Shown: positions 24,931 through 32,749 of the stretch, piece after piece
How positions within the stretch are numbered: the stretch's first letter is position 1
Layout of the letters: every line of letters starts with the position of its first letter
Assembly (NCBI RefSeq): GCF_000425065.1
Contig: NZ_AULB01000036.1
Coordinates: forward strand, 18,429-82,428
DNA: 64,000 bases
DNA from: Actinomadura rifamycini DSM 43936
GTDB lineage: Bacteria > Actinomycetota > Actinomycetes > Streptosporangiales > Streptosporangiaceae
Direction of reading: 5' to 3'
Program-made: the position numbers and the translations under genes
Notes under the pieces: model-generated
Seen by the model: only the letters and a program-made list of their open reading frames with translations
What the model was told of the DNA's origin: nothing
Database searches by the model: none

Positions 24931-26547
24931 ATGCTTTTCGGTCGTCCCTTCCAGGGTCGCTCCCCCGCCGTTGTGTTCGCACTCGCCCCGGCCCTCGCAA
25001 TCGCCGGATGCAGCAGCGGAAACAGCGAACCGGAAAGCGGGGGAACGGAGTCGCCGGCCCCGGCGGCGTCCCTGGCGGACGGGGTTCTGGCCGCCCGATA
25101 CTCCGCCTGGGGACGGCAGGGGCGGGTCGAACTGCTCGCGCTGGAGCGGGTCGCGGGCAAGGCCGTCGTGGCGCGGTTCCGCCTGACGAACGAGAGCGGC
25201 GAGGACTACCCGATCATGACGTCGCTGTCCGGGGACGGCGAACGCAATCGCGAACGCCCGGGGTCGGTCGACACGAATGCGATATCGGCCGTCTCCCTGC
25301 TGGACGAGCGGAACTCCAAGCAGTATTTCCCGCTCAACCGCGCCGACGGCCAGTGCCTGTGCACCCGGTACCACCCCTTCCCCGAGCCGGTGCGGGCGGG
25401 CGAGAGCCGGGAGCTGGCCGCGGCGTTCCCCGCGCCGCCCGAGGACGTCCGCAGCATGGGCGTCCTGTTCCCGCACGCGCCGCCGTTCCTGAACGTCCCG
25501 ATCACCGACGTGGACGCCCGCGCCTACACGTTCGACGAACCGCAGGGGCCGGTCGACCCGAGCGCGGAGGAGACCGGGCCGCCGCTCGTCCTGCCCGTCC
25601 TGGCGACGGTCGAGCAGGAGGCGGCGGCGCGGGACGACGACGGCGAGAACCTGCGGGTCCGGCTCGCCGCCGACGTGCTGTTCGCCACCGACAGCGCCGA
25701 CCTGGGCGCGGACGCGCGCGAGCGGCTGCGGTCGGTCGCCGCCGACATCGACCGGTCGGCCGACACCGAGATCGAGGTCGACGGGCACACCGACGACACC
25801 GGGAACGACGCGATCAACGAACCGCTCTCCCGCCGCCGCGCCGAGGCGGTCGAGGCGGCCCTCGGCGACCTGGTCACCCGCACCGGGGTGGCGTTCCGGG
25901 CGCGCGGGCACGGGTCGGGCGACCCGGTCGCGTCGAACGAGACGGAGGGCGGCCGGAGCAAGAACCGGCGCGTCACGGTGACGTTCGCGCGTCCCGCGCC
26001 GCCCGCGCCCGCCCCGTCGGCCCGGGCGTCCGCGCCGGCGTCCCCGGGGGGCGGCCCGGCGGCGGGCCCGGCGGGCGGTGCGGCGCCGCACTGGCCGCAC
26101 CCGGTGCTGGGGCGCGCCGATGCCGACCCGGCGACCGTGGACGACGCGCCCGGGGCGAACGTCAAGGACGCCCGCGTCGAGGTGAACGCGCTGACCCGGG
26201 CGCCGTCCGGCTTCGCGACGCTGGTGTTCACGATCGTCAACGAGGACCGCGCCGCCGCGTTCGACCCGGCGCGCACGGCCGACCTGGACGGCCTGTACGT
26301 CGGCTCCGGGACCAGCGGCGTGACGCTCCGGGCGGGGGACCGGACGGTGCGGTCGCTGCGCGCCGCGGACCGGAGCGTCGTCGGCAGCCCCGACTTCGCG
26401 GGGTTCGGCCCGGACTCCCGCTACCACGTCGCGCCCGGGAAGCGGCTGACGTTCTGGACGACGTTCCGGGTCCCGGACGGCATCGGGAAGGCGACCGTCC
26501 GCGTTCCGGGGTTCGCGCCCGTCGCGGACGTCCCGGTCGGAAAGTAG
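24931..26547 (+). CDS. OmpA-domain lipoprotein
   Basis: The 538-residue precursor has a signal peptide ending in the lipobox IAGC (Cys27). A middle domain (residues ~48-235) resembles soluble beta domains. An OmpA/MotB peptidoglycan-binding domain follows at about 245-350 (VDGHTDDTGNDAINEPLSRRRAEAV, GHGSGDPVASN, KNRRVTV). A Pro/Ala/Gly linker then leads to a second beta domain. It should anchor to the outer leaflet of the membrane and grip peptidoglycan. CCAAGGAGACC before ATG 24931 supports the start. Its role is unknown; the two flanking beta domains are both of the DUF4352-like kind by appearance. Confidence 0.8.
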   Translation: MLFGRPFQGRSPAVVFALAPALAIAGCSSGNSEPESGGTESPAPAASLADGVLAARYSAWGRQGRVELLALERVAGKAVVARFRLTNESGEDYPIMTSLSGDGERNRERPGSVDTNAISAVSLLDERNSKQYFPLNRADGQCLCTRYHPFPEPVRAGESRELAAAFPAPPEDVRSMGVLFPHAPPFLNVPITDVDARAYTFDEPQGPVDPSAEETGPPLVLPVLATVEQEAAARDDDGENLRVRLAADVLFATDSADLGADARERLRSVAADIDRSADTEIEVDGHTDDTGNDAINEPLSRRRAEAVEAALGDLVTRTGVAFRARGHGSGDPVASNETEGGRSKNRRVTVTFARPAPPAPAPSARASAPASPGGGPAAGPAGGAAPHWPHPVLGRADADPATVDDAPGANVKDARVEVNALTRAPSGFATLVFTIVNEDRAAAFDPARTADLDGLYVGSGTSGVTLRAGDRTVRSLRAADRSVVGSPDFAGFGPDSRYHVAPGKRLTFWTTFRVPDGIGKATVRVPGFAPVADVPVGK

Positions 26548-26573
26548 AACGGAATGGTTCGTTCCAGTACGAT
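26547..26573 (+). promoter_or_regulatory. inverted repeat and -10 of the TetR/AcrR gene
   Basis: GAACG-N8-CGTTC (26547-26564) overlaps the promoter; TACGAT (26568-26573) ends 6 bases before ATG 26580, suggesting a leaderless transcript. The repeat is a likely binding site of the downstream TetR-type regulator. Confidence 0.45.
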
Positions 26574-26579
26574 GGAGGG

Positions 26580-27224
26580 ATGGAGAGGGAGAGCACGGCA
26601 GCGGCGCCCCTGAGCGGGCGCAAGGCGCAGGCGGCCCGCAACGACGAACTGATCCGGGAGGCGGCGCGCGCGGTGTTCACGGCGGACCCGGGCGCGCCGA
26701 TCTCCGCGGTGGCGGAGCACGCCGGGGTGGGGATCAGCGCCCTCTACCGCCGGTACCGGAGCAAGGAGGCGCTGCTCCGGCACCTCGCCGACGAGGGCAT
26801 GGACCGCTACCTCGCCGAGGTCGAGCGGGCCCTCGCCGACGACGGCGACCCGTGGGAGGCGTTCGCCGGGTTCATGCGCCGGTGCCTGGACATCGGCGCC
26901 GGCTCGCTGACGCTGCGGCTCGCCGGGGACTTCGAGGTCACCGAGGAGATGTCGAGCAAGGGGCGGGCGCTGCACGAGGCCACCGAGCGGCTCCTGGAGC
27001 GGACGAAGCGGGCCGGGGCGCTGCGGCCCGGGATCGCGGTCGGCGACGTGTCGGTCATCCTGGAGCACCTGCACGCCATCCGGCTCGGCGACGACGCCCG
27101 CACGAACCGGCTCCAGCACCGGTACCTCGCCCTCATGCTGGACGGCCTGCACCTCGCGGGCGCGGCGGAACTGCCGGGCCCGCCCCCCGGATGGCAGGAG
27201 CTGCGGGGGCGCTATGACGACTGA
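26580..27224 (+). CDS. TetR/AcrR-family regulator
   Basis: The 214-residue protein opens LSGRKAQAARNDELIREAARAVF and has the helix-turn-helix APISAVAEHAGVGISALYRRYRSKEALLRHL (seen in short pieces). The C-terminal part is helical and resembles the actinobacterial SbtR-like group. The gene overlaps the next by 11 bp, so the winged-helix protein downstream is likely its co-expressed partner. ATG 26580 was chosen because -10 spacing fits a leaderless start. Confidence 0.88.
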   Translation: MERESTAAAPLSGRKAQAARNDELIREAARAVFTADPGAPISAVAEHAGVGISALYRRYRSKEALLRHLADEGMDRYLAEVERALADDGDPWEAFAGFMRRCLDIGAGSLTLRLAGDFEVTEEMSSKGRALHEATERLLERTKRAGALRPGIAVGDVSVILEHLHAIRLGDDARTNRLQHRYLALMLDGLHLAGAAELPGPPPGWQELRGRYDD

Positions 27225-28329
27225 ACGGGGTCCGGAGCGGGTGCTCGGGAAGCGGGAGCTGAACCGGGCGCTGCTCGCCCGCCAGATGCTGCTGCGGCGG
27301 GAGCCGGTAGGGGCGCTGGAGGCGATCGAGCGGCTCGTCGGGATGCAGGCGCAGGCGCCGAACCCGCCGTACATCGGGCTGTGGAGCAGGCTGGAGGGGT
27401 TCGACTTCGCCGCGGCGTCCCGGCTGCTGACCGAGCGGCGGGCGCTGCGGATCGTCCTCATGCGCGGCACCCTGCACCTGGTCAGCGCCCGGGACGCGCG
27501 CGTCCTGCGCCCGCTGACCCAGGCGGTCCAGGACCGGATGCTGGCCGGTCCGGCGGGCCGGGGACTGGACGGCGTCGACCTGCCGGCGGTCGTGGCCGCC
27601 GCGCGGGCGCTGATCGAGGAGGAGCCGCGCTCGGACGCGGAGCTGCGGACCCTGCTGGCCGAGCGGTGGCCGGAGCACGACCCGGCGCTGCTCGTCTGGG
27701 GCGTCCGGTGCGTCCTGCCGCTGGTGCAGGTGCCGCCGCGCGGCCTGTGGGGGAAGGCGGGGACGGCCCGGCACACCACGCTCGACGCGTGGCTCGGCGC
27801 GGGCCCGGACGCGGAGCCGTCGCTCGACGAGCTGGTCCTGCGGTACCTCGGGGCGTTCGGGCCGGCGAGCGTGCAGGACGTCCAGCAGTGGTCGGGCCTG
27901 TCGGGGCTCCGCGAGGCCGTGGAGCGGCTGGAGCCGAAGCTCGTGCGGTTCCGGGACGAGCGGGGGCGCGTCCTCTACGACCTGCCGGAGGCCCCGCGGC
28001 CGGGACCGGACGAGCCCGCGCCCGTCCGGTTCGTCCCGGAGTTCGACAACCTGACCCTCGCGCACGCCGACCGGGACCGGATCGTCTCCGCGGAGGACCG
28101 CAAGCGGATCTTCACGGTGAACGGGATCATCCGGGCGACGTTCCTCGTGGACGGGTTCGTGCACGGCATGTGGAAGGCGGAGAAGCGGCGGGGCGAGGCG
28201 ACGCTGCGGATCGCCCCGTTCGCCCCGGTTCCGGGACCGGAGCGGGCGGCCCTGGAGGAGGAGGGCCTGCGGCTGCTCGCGGCGGTCCACCCGGACGCGA
28301 AGGCGCACACGGTCGTGTTCGCGGGCTGA
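27214..28329 (+). CDS. winged-helix DNA-binding-domain protein (PF06224, HTH_42)
   Basis: The 371-residue protein contains the family's signature GMQAQAPNPPYIGLWSRL near residue 45, LVSARDARVLRPL near 92, and PEFDNLTLAHADR near 275. Family members such as YcaQ and AlkX are linked to DNA crosslink or alkylation tolerance, some as glycosylases; the activity of this one is unproven. It overlaps the tetR gene by 11 bp. It converges on a marR gene 40 bp away. Confidence 0.85.
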   Translation: MTTERGPERVLGKRELNRALLARQMLLRREPVGALEAIERLVGMQAQAPNPPYIGLWSRLEGFDFAAASRLLTERRALRIVLMRGTLHLVSARDARVLRPLTQAVQDRMLAGPAGRGLDGVDLPAVVAAARALIEEEPRSDAELRTLLAERWPEHDPALLVWGVRCVLPLVQVPPRGLWGKAGTARHTTLDAWLGAGPDAEPSLDELVLRYLGAFGPASVQDVQQWSGLSGLREAVERLEPKLVRFRDERGRVLYDLPEAPRPGPDEPAPVRFVPEFDNLTLAHADRDRIVSAEDRKRIFTVNGIIRATFLVDGFVHGMWKAEKRRGEATLRIAPFAPVPGPERAALEEEGLRLLAAVHPDAKAHTVVFAG

Positions 28330-28368
28330 GACCCGGGGGCGGACCGGAGGCGCCGCCGGGGCCGCCCG

Positions 28369-28857
28369 TCAGCCGTCGCCGCGGGCGCAGGGCGCCTCGC
28401 GGTGCGGGTCGAGCGACTCCAGCAGCGTGTGCAGCGACTCGCGGAACCGGAGCATCTGGTCGCGGGTCAGCGGGTCGAACAGGTGCCGCCGGACCTCGGC
28501 CACGTGGCCGGGCGCGGCCTCGACGAGCACGTCGTGGCCCGCGTCGGTGAGTTCGGCGATCGTGGTGCGGCGGTCGGTGGGGTGCTTGGTGCGGCGCACC
28601 CAGCCGGCCGCCTCCAGCCGGTTGACGGCGTGCGAGAGGCGGCTCGGGGACGAGCGGACGATCTCGGCCAGTTCGGACATCGTGCGGGCGCGCCCGGGGG
28701 ACTCCGAAAGCATCGCGAGGATCATGTAGTAGGCGTGCGGCATCCCCGAGTCGCGCTGGAGCTGGCGGTCCAGGGCCTCGTTGAGCAGCCGCGACGTCCA
28801 CACGAACGCGCGCCAGGTCTCCTGCTCGTCGTCGTCGAGCCACCGGGGTTCTGCCAT
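28369..28857 (-). CDS. MarR-family regulator
   Basis: The 162-residue regulator has a MarR core: MPHAYYMILAMLSESPGRARTMSELAEIVRSSPSRLSHAVNRLEAAGWVRRTKHPTDRRTTIAEL (in short parts). The DRR wing is present. It is divergent from the dioxygenase gene at 28949, and the gap between them holds a nested palindrome. It most likely represses that gene in response to an aromatic ligand. Confidence 0.92.
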   Translation of the reverse strand: MAEPRWLDDDEQETWRAFVWTSRLLNEALDRQLQRDSGMPHAYYMILAMLSESPGRARTMSELAEIVRSSPSRLSHAVNRLEAAGWVRRTKHPTDRRTTIAELTDAGHDVLVEAAPGHVAEVRRHLFDPLTRDQMLRFRESLHTLLESLDPHREAPCARGDG

Positions 28858-28878
28858 GCCTCCAGTCTAAGCGAGTTG

Positions 28879-28938
28879 TTGAAGACTCAAGACTTGAGCG
28901 TTCAATCTTTTTCGTTTAGATTTGAACTACTAGCTCAA
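28879..28938. promoter_or_regulatory. MarR-type operators in a divergent promoter
   Basis: Positions 28879-28905 form a nested palindrome: outer TTGAA...TTCAA and inner CTCAA-GAC-TTGAG. A second element, TTGAAC-N5-GCTCAA (28922-28938), lies next to the dioxygenase Shine-Dalgarno AAGGAGG. Both elements use the same TTGA/TCAA half-site words. Together they can serve both divergent genes. Confidence 0.75.
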
Positions 28939-28948
28939 GGAGGACGCT

Positions 28949-29713
28949 ATGACCCGGATGCCCGTTTTGTACCTCAGCCACGGCGCCCCGCCGCTGGCCG
29001 ACGACCCCGTCTGGACGGACGAACTCGCCCGCTGGTCCGCCGGACTGCCGAAGCCGAAGGCCGTCCTGATGGTGTCGGCGCACTGGGAGGAGGCGCCGGC
29101 GACGCTGAGCGCGACCCGCCCCGTCCCGCTCGTGTACGACTTCTGGGGGTTCCCCGAGCGGTACTACCGCGTCCGCTACGACGCGCCCCCGGCCACCGAA
29201 CTGGCCGGCGCCGTCCGCGCCCTGCTGCCCGGAACGCGCCAGGACGACGAGCGCGGCCTCGACCACGGCGCGTACGTCCCGCTCGTGGAGATGTACCCCG
29301 ACGCGGACGTCCCCGTGGTGCAGATGTCCATGCCGACGCTCGACCCCGCGCGGCTGTTCGAGGTCGGCCGCACGCTCGCGCCGCTGCGCGACCAGGGCGT
29401 CCTGATCGTCGGCAGCGGCTTCACCACCCACAACCTGCGGGAGCTGCGCCCGGCCGCGGACGCCGCGCCGCCCGCCTGGTCGGCCGAGTTCGACGCCTGG
29501 ACGGACGCGGCCGTCGCCGGCGGCGACGTGGACGCGCTGCTGGACTTCCGCGCCAAGGCCCCGGCGGCGCGCGTCGCGCACCCGCGCACCGAGCACTTCG
29601 CGCCGCTGTTCGTGGCGCTCGGCGCGGACGCGGACGGCGACGGCGCGGCGCGCCGGTCCGTCATCGACGGCTACTGGTTCGGCCTCGCGAAGCGCTCGTT
29701 CCAGTTCGGCTGA
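28949..29713 (+). CDS. DODA-type (class III) extradiol ring-cleavage dioxygenase
   Basis: The 254-residue enzyme belongs to the YgiD/4,5-DOPA dioxygenase family. Metal- and acid-base histidines are visible in YLSHGAPP (His12), VSAHWE (His46), GLDHGAYVPL and FTTHNL. It opens an aromatic diol with a non-haem metal. The preferred substrate is unknown. ATG 28949 has AAGGAGG. It is controlled probably by the divergent MarR regulator. Confidence 0.88.
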   Translation: MTRMPVLYLSHGAPPLADDPVWTDELARWSAGLPKPKAVLMVSAHWEEAPATLSATRPVPLVYDFWGFPERYYRVRYDAPPATELAGAVRALLPGTRQDDERGLDHGAYVPLVEMYPDADVPVVQMSMPTLDPARLFEVGRTLAPLRDQGVLIVGSGFTTHNLRELRPAADAAPPAWSAEFDAWTDAAVAGGDVDALLDFRAKAPAARVAHPRTEHFAPLFVALGADADGDGAARRSVIDGYWFGLAKRSFQFG

Positions 29714-29784
29714 GGGCGTGCCGGCGCACCGCCCCCGCGCCGTGAGTTGTCACGTTCCGTCCGGAAACGACGGGAACGGGCGGG

Positions 29785-30624
29785 TCAGCTGCCGCCCATC
29801 TCCGCGAACCCGGTCCGCCACGACGCCACCCGCGGCTTCCAGCCGAGCTTCCGCGCCTTCGCGTTGGACACCGGGCGGCCCGTCGCGGCGGCGTGCCGCG
29901 CACCGCGCGGGGTCGGGGCGCCGAGGGCGGCGGTGAAGACCGGCAGCCACTCGTTCGTCGTCGCGGGCTCGTCGTCGACGATGTTGACCGCCCCGGCGGG
30001 CCAGTCGAGCGCGGCGAGCGCGGCCGCGGCGGCGTCGTCGGCGTGCACGAACGACGTCCACGCCGGGTTCGGCCGCATGTTCCCGGCCTTCACCCGCGCG
30101 GCGATGGCGCCGTCCGGGGCGTACCAGGTGCCGGGCCCGTACAGCGCGCCGTACCGCAGCACGACGCCGTGCGGCATCTCGCCGACGGCCTTCTCCAGCG
30201 CGGCGATCCCCGAGTAGGGCGGCAGCTTCGCGTTCAGCTCGTCGCTCTCGACGGCGGGCTCGTCGCCCGGCACGTACAGCCAGGCGATGCTCTGCGCGAT
30301 CATGGTCTCCACGTCCGCGTCGAGCGCGGCGTCCACCAGGTTGCGGGTGCCCTCGATCCGCAGGTGCGAGTTCGCCTCGAAGTTCTCGGCGGACAGGTCC
30401 GTGAGCTGGTGCATCACCACGTCCGGACGCGCGGACGCCACCGCGTCGCGCACCGAGCCGGCGTCCAGCGCGTCCATCACGACCGGCGTCGCGCCCAGGT
30501 CGGCGATCGACCCGGTGCGCTCGGAGTGGCGCGTCGTCCCTGCGACCTCGTGGCCCGCCTGGACGAGCAGCGGGATCAGCCGGCGGCCGATGACTCCGGT
30601 CGCTCCGGCGAGGAGAATCTTCAA
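29785..30624 (-). CDS. NAD(P)-dependent epimerase/dehydratase-like protein
   Basis: The 279-residue extended SDR-type protein opens KILLAGATGVIGRRL, with the NAD(P)-binding GATGVIG motif, then shows SIAWLYVPGDEP and LRYGALYGPGTWY (Y-x3-type region). I chose TTG 30624 because GGAGG lies 8 bases upstream; GTG 30639 would place the GGAGG inside the gene. Substrate is unknown. About 270 bp (30625-30893) upstream hold no gene and I see no clear regulatory signal there. Confidence 0.78.
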   Translation of the reverse strand: MKILLAGATGVIGRRLIPLLVQAGHEVAGTTRHSERTGSIADLGATPVVMDALDAGSVRDAVASARPDVVMHQLTDLSAENFEANSHLRIEGTRNLVDAALDADVETMIAQSIAWLYVPGDEPAVESDELNAKLPPYSGIAALEKAVGEMPHGVVLRYGALYGPGTWYAPDGAIAARVKAGNMRPNPAWTSFVHADDAAAAALAALDWPAGAVNIVDDEPATTNEWLPVFTAALGAPTPRGARHAAATGRPVSNAKARKLGWKPRVASWRTGFAEMGGS

Positions 30625-30893
30625 GGGGGTAACCTCCACGGCTTCACGCCATTGCGGGTCGTATCACGGCAGGATAGGCAGACTCTCTTCCCAGGTCACG
30701 CCCACCTCGGCGGCGGACGCGCCGGCCTCGCCCGAGCGCGGGGCCGGATGCGGGGACGGACGGGCGGTTCCGCCCCCGTTGCCCGTCCGCCACCGAGGGT
30801 ACCGCCGCGGGGCGCTCCGGCGCGTTTCGCGCACCGGGCGGGGGAGAATTCTTCTGTTCCGGCGGGATTCGCAGAGCGGAGGGCGCGGCGGGC

Positions 30894-31406
30894 ATGGAGA
30901 TCACTCTGGTGCTGGGGGACATCACCGAGGAGCGCGTCGACGCGGTGGTGAACGCGGCGAACTCGTCGCTGCTCGGCGGGGGCGGCGTCGACGGGGCGAT
31001 CCACCGCCGGGGCGGCCCGGAGATCCTGGACGAGTGCCGCCGGCTGCGCGCCTCCCACTACGGCGGCGGGCTCCCCACAGGCCAGGCCGTTGCGACCACC
31101 GCGGGGCGGCTGCCCGCCCGCTGGGTGATCCACACGGTCGGGCCCGTGTACTCCGCCGCCGAGGACCGCAGCGGCCGGCTCGCCTCCTGCTACCGCGAGT
31201 CGCTGCGGGTCGCCGACGAGCTGGGCGCCGCGTCCGTCGCGTTCCCCGCGGTGTCGGCGGGCGTCTACGGCTGGCCGATGGACGACGCCGCGCGCATCGC
31301 GGTCGGCACCGTGCGGAACACGCCCACGCAGGTCACCGACGTCCGGTTCGTCCTGTTCACCCCGGACGCGTACGCGGTGTTCGCCCGCGCGCTCGCCGCG
31401 TCCTAG
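30894..31406 (+). CDS. macrodomain protein (ADP-ribose-related hydrolase)
   Basis: The 170-residue protein is a MacroD-type macrodomain: VLGDITEERVDAVVNAANSSLLGGGGVDGAIHRRGG is the characteristic opening, followed by TVGPVY and FPAVSAGVYGWP. Members remove ADP-ribose or O-acetyl-ADP-ribose from proteins and metabolites. ATG 30894 follows a purine-rich stretch. Its stop shares CTAG with the USP gene coming from the other side. Confidence 0.9.
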   Translation: MEITLVLGDITEERVDAVVNAANSSLLGGGGVDGAIHRRGGPEILDECRRLRASHYGGGLPTGQAVATTAGRLPARWVIHTVGPVYSAAEDRSGRLASCYRESLRVADELGAASVAFPAVSAGVYGWPMDDAARIAVGTVRNTPTQVTDVRFVLFTPDAYAVFARALAAS

Positions 31407-31867
31407 GTCTTCGCGGGCGGCACGATGAGGACGGGCCGCCGCACGTGGTGCAGGACCTGCGTCGAGGTGCTGCCGAGCAGGACCGACCGGGCCTTCGACA
31501 GCCCCCGCGACCCGGTGACGACGAGGGACGCGTCGAGCTCGTCGGCGACGTCCACGATCGCCGCCCAGATCGGGCCGCCGCTGCGCTCGGCGCGCGGCGC
31601 CACGTCGGTGAGGCCCGCTGCGGCGGCGAACTCGGCGCCCTTCAGGGCGAGCAGTTCGGCCTCCTGCTGCTCCTCGAACTCGTTGCGGCCGCCGCCGGTC
31701 TGCATGATGACCGGCGCGGCGGCGGCGATCGGCGCCCAGGAGATCTGCGAGACCAGCGGCTCCCAGACGGAGAGGACCACGGTCGGGGCGGGCCGGAGGT
31801 GCCGCGCGGCGTACTCGACGGCGGCGCGCGAGTCGTCCGAGCCGTCGAAGGCGATGAGAACGGTCAT
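31403..31867 (-). CDS. universal stress protein family (UspA-like)
   Basis: The 154-residue protein opens VLIAFDGSDDSRAAVEYA and ends with the ATP-binding GSRGLSKARSVLLGSTSTQVLHH, with a G-2x-G-9x-G(S/T)-type loop, so it is likely ATP-binding. Its exact target is unknown. The 3' end overlaps the macrodomain gene by 4 bp. Confidence 0.9.
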   Translation of the reverse strand: MTVLIAFDGSDDSRAAVEYAARHLRPAPTVVLSVWEPLVSQISWAPIAAAAPVIMQTGGGRNEFEEQQEAELLALKGAEFAAAAGLTDVAPRAERSGGPIWAAIVDVADELDASLVVTGSRGLSKARSVLLGSTSTQVLHHVRRPVLIVPPAKT

Positions 31868-31941
31868 GCCCTCCACGTATCCGCAGGAAGCGGTTCCGAA
31901 CGCCTCCGGCGGCGGAAGTGGGCGGGCTCTCTCGGTCGGCC

Positions 31942-32742
31942 TCAGCCGGCCCCGGCCGCCCCCGCCGGCTCCGGGTCCGCGCCGGGCGCGCCCGCGAACG
32001 CCTGTGCGATGCCGAGCCAGCGGTCCGCGTCCGGCCCGGCCGCCGCCACGGCGAGGTCGTCGCGGTGCCGCCGCCGGGTCACCAGCAGGCAGAAGTCCAG
32101 CGCCGGGCCCGTGACGGTCTGCCGCGCGCCCTCCGGCCCCCAGGTCCACACCTCGCCGGACGGCCCGGTCAGCTCCACCCGGAACTGCTCGGCGGGCGGG
32201 GTCAGGCCGCGGTTGCCGAACGCGAAGTCGCGCGCCCGGACGCCGATGTGCGCGACGTGCCGGAGCCGGTGCGTGGGCGCGCGGCGGACGCCGAGCGCCG
32301 CGGCGACGTCCTCGCCGTGCGCCCACGTCTCCATCAGCCGGGCCGTCGCCATGGACGCCGCGCTCATCGGCGGCCCGAACCACGGCAGCTTCGTGCCCGG
32401 CGGGACGGCGGCGAGCGCCGCGCGCATCCGGCGGCGGCCGTCCCGCCAGCGGGCGAGCAGCGCCGCCGGGTCCTCGGCGGCGCCCGCGACGGCGCCCGCC
32501 TCGACGAATGCGGGCCCGTCGGCCGCCGCGCGCTCCAGCAGCGCGGGGAACGCGCCGGGGTCCGCCGCCGCGACGACCGCCTGGTCGTCCGTCCACGCCA
32601 GGTGCGCGATCTGGTGGGCGACCGTCCAGCCCGCGGCGGGCGTCGGGTCGGCCCACCGCGCGGCGGGCAGCGGCGCGACGAGCGCGTCCAGCGAGTCGTT
32701 CTCGGCGGTCAGGTCGGCGAGCAGCGCGTTCAGGTCGGGCAT
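31942..32742 (-). CDS. DinB-like metal-binding protein (TIGR03084 / maleylpyruvate isomerase type)
   Basis: The 266-residue protein begins with a four-helix DinB/maleylpyruvate isomerase-type domain: WTVAHQIAHLAWTDDQAV and TARLMETWAHGEDVAAAL supply the metal-site histidines. A C-terminal beta-rich part follows. Such proteins often act with mycothiol, which fits the presence of mshA in this window; a specific reaction is not established. It sits 7 bp after the acyl-CoA synthetase stop on the same strand and is likely co-transcribed. Confidence 0.8.
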   Translation of the reverse strand: MPDLNALLADLTAENDSLDALVAPLPAARWADPTPAAGWTVAHQIAHLAWTDDQAVVAAADPGAFPALLERAAADGPAFVEAGAVAGAAEDPAALLARWRDGRRRMRAALAAVPPGTKLPWFGPPMSAASMATARLMETWAHGEDVAAALGVRRAPTHRLRHVAHIGVRARDFAFGNRGLTPPAEQFRVELTGPSGEVWTWGPEGARQTVTGPALDFCLLVTRRRHRDDLAVAAAGPDADRWLGIAQAFAGAPGADPEPAGAAGAG

Positions 32743-32749
32743 TCCGCCA

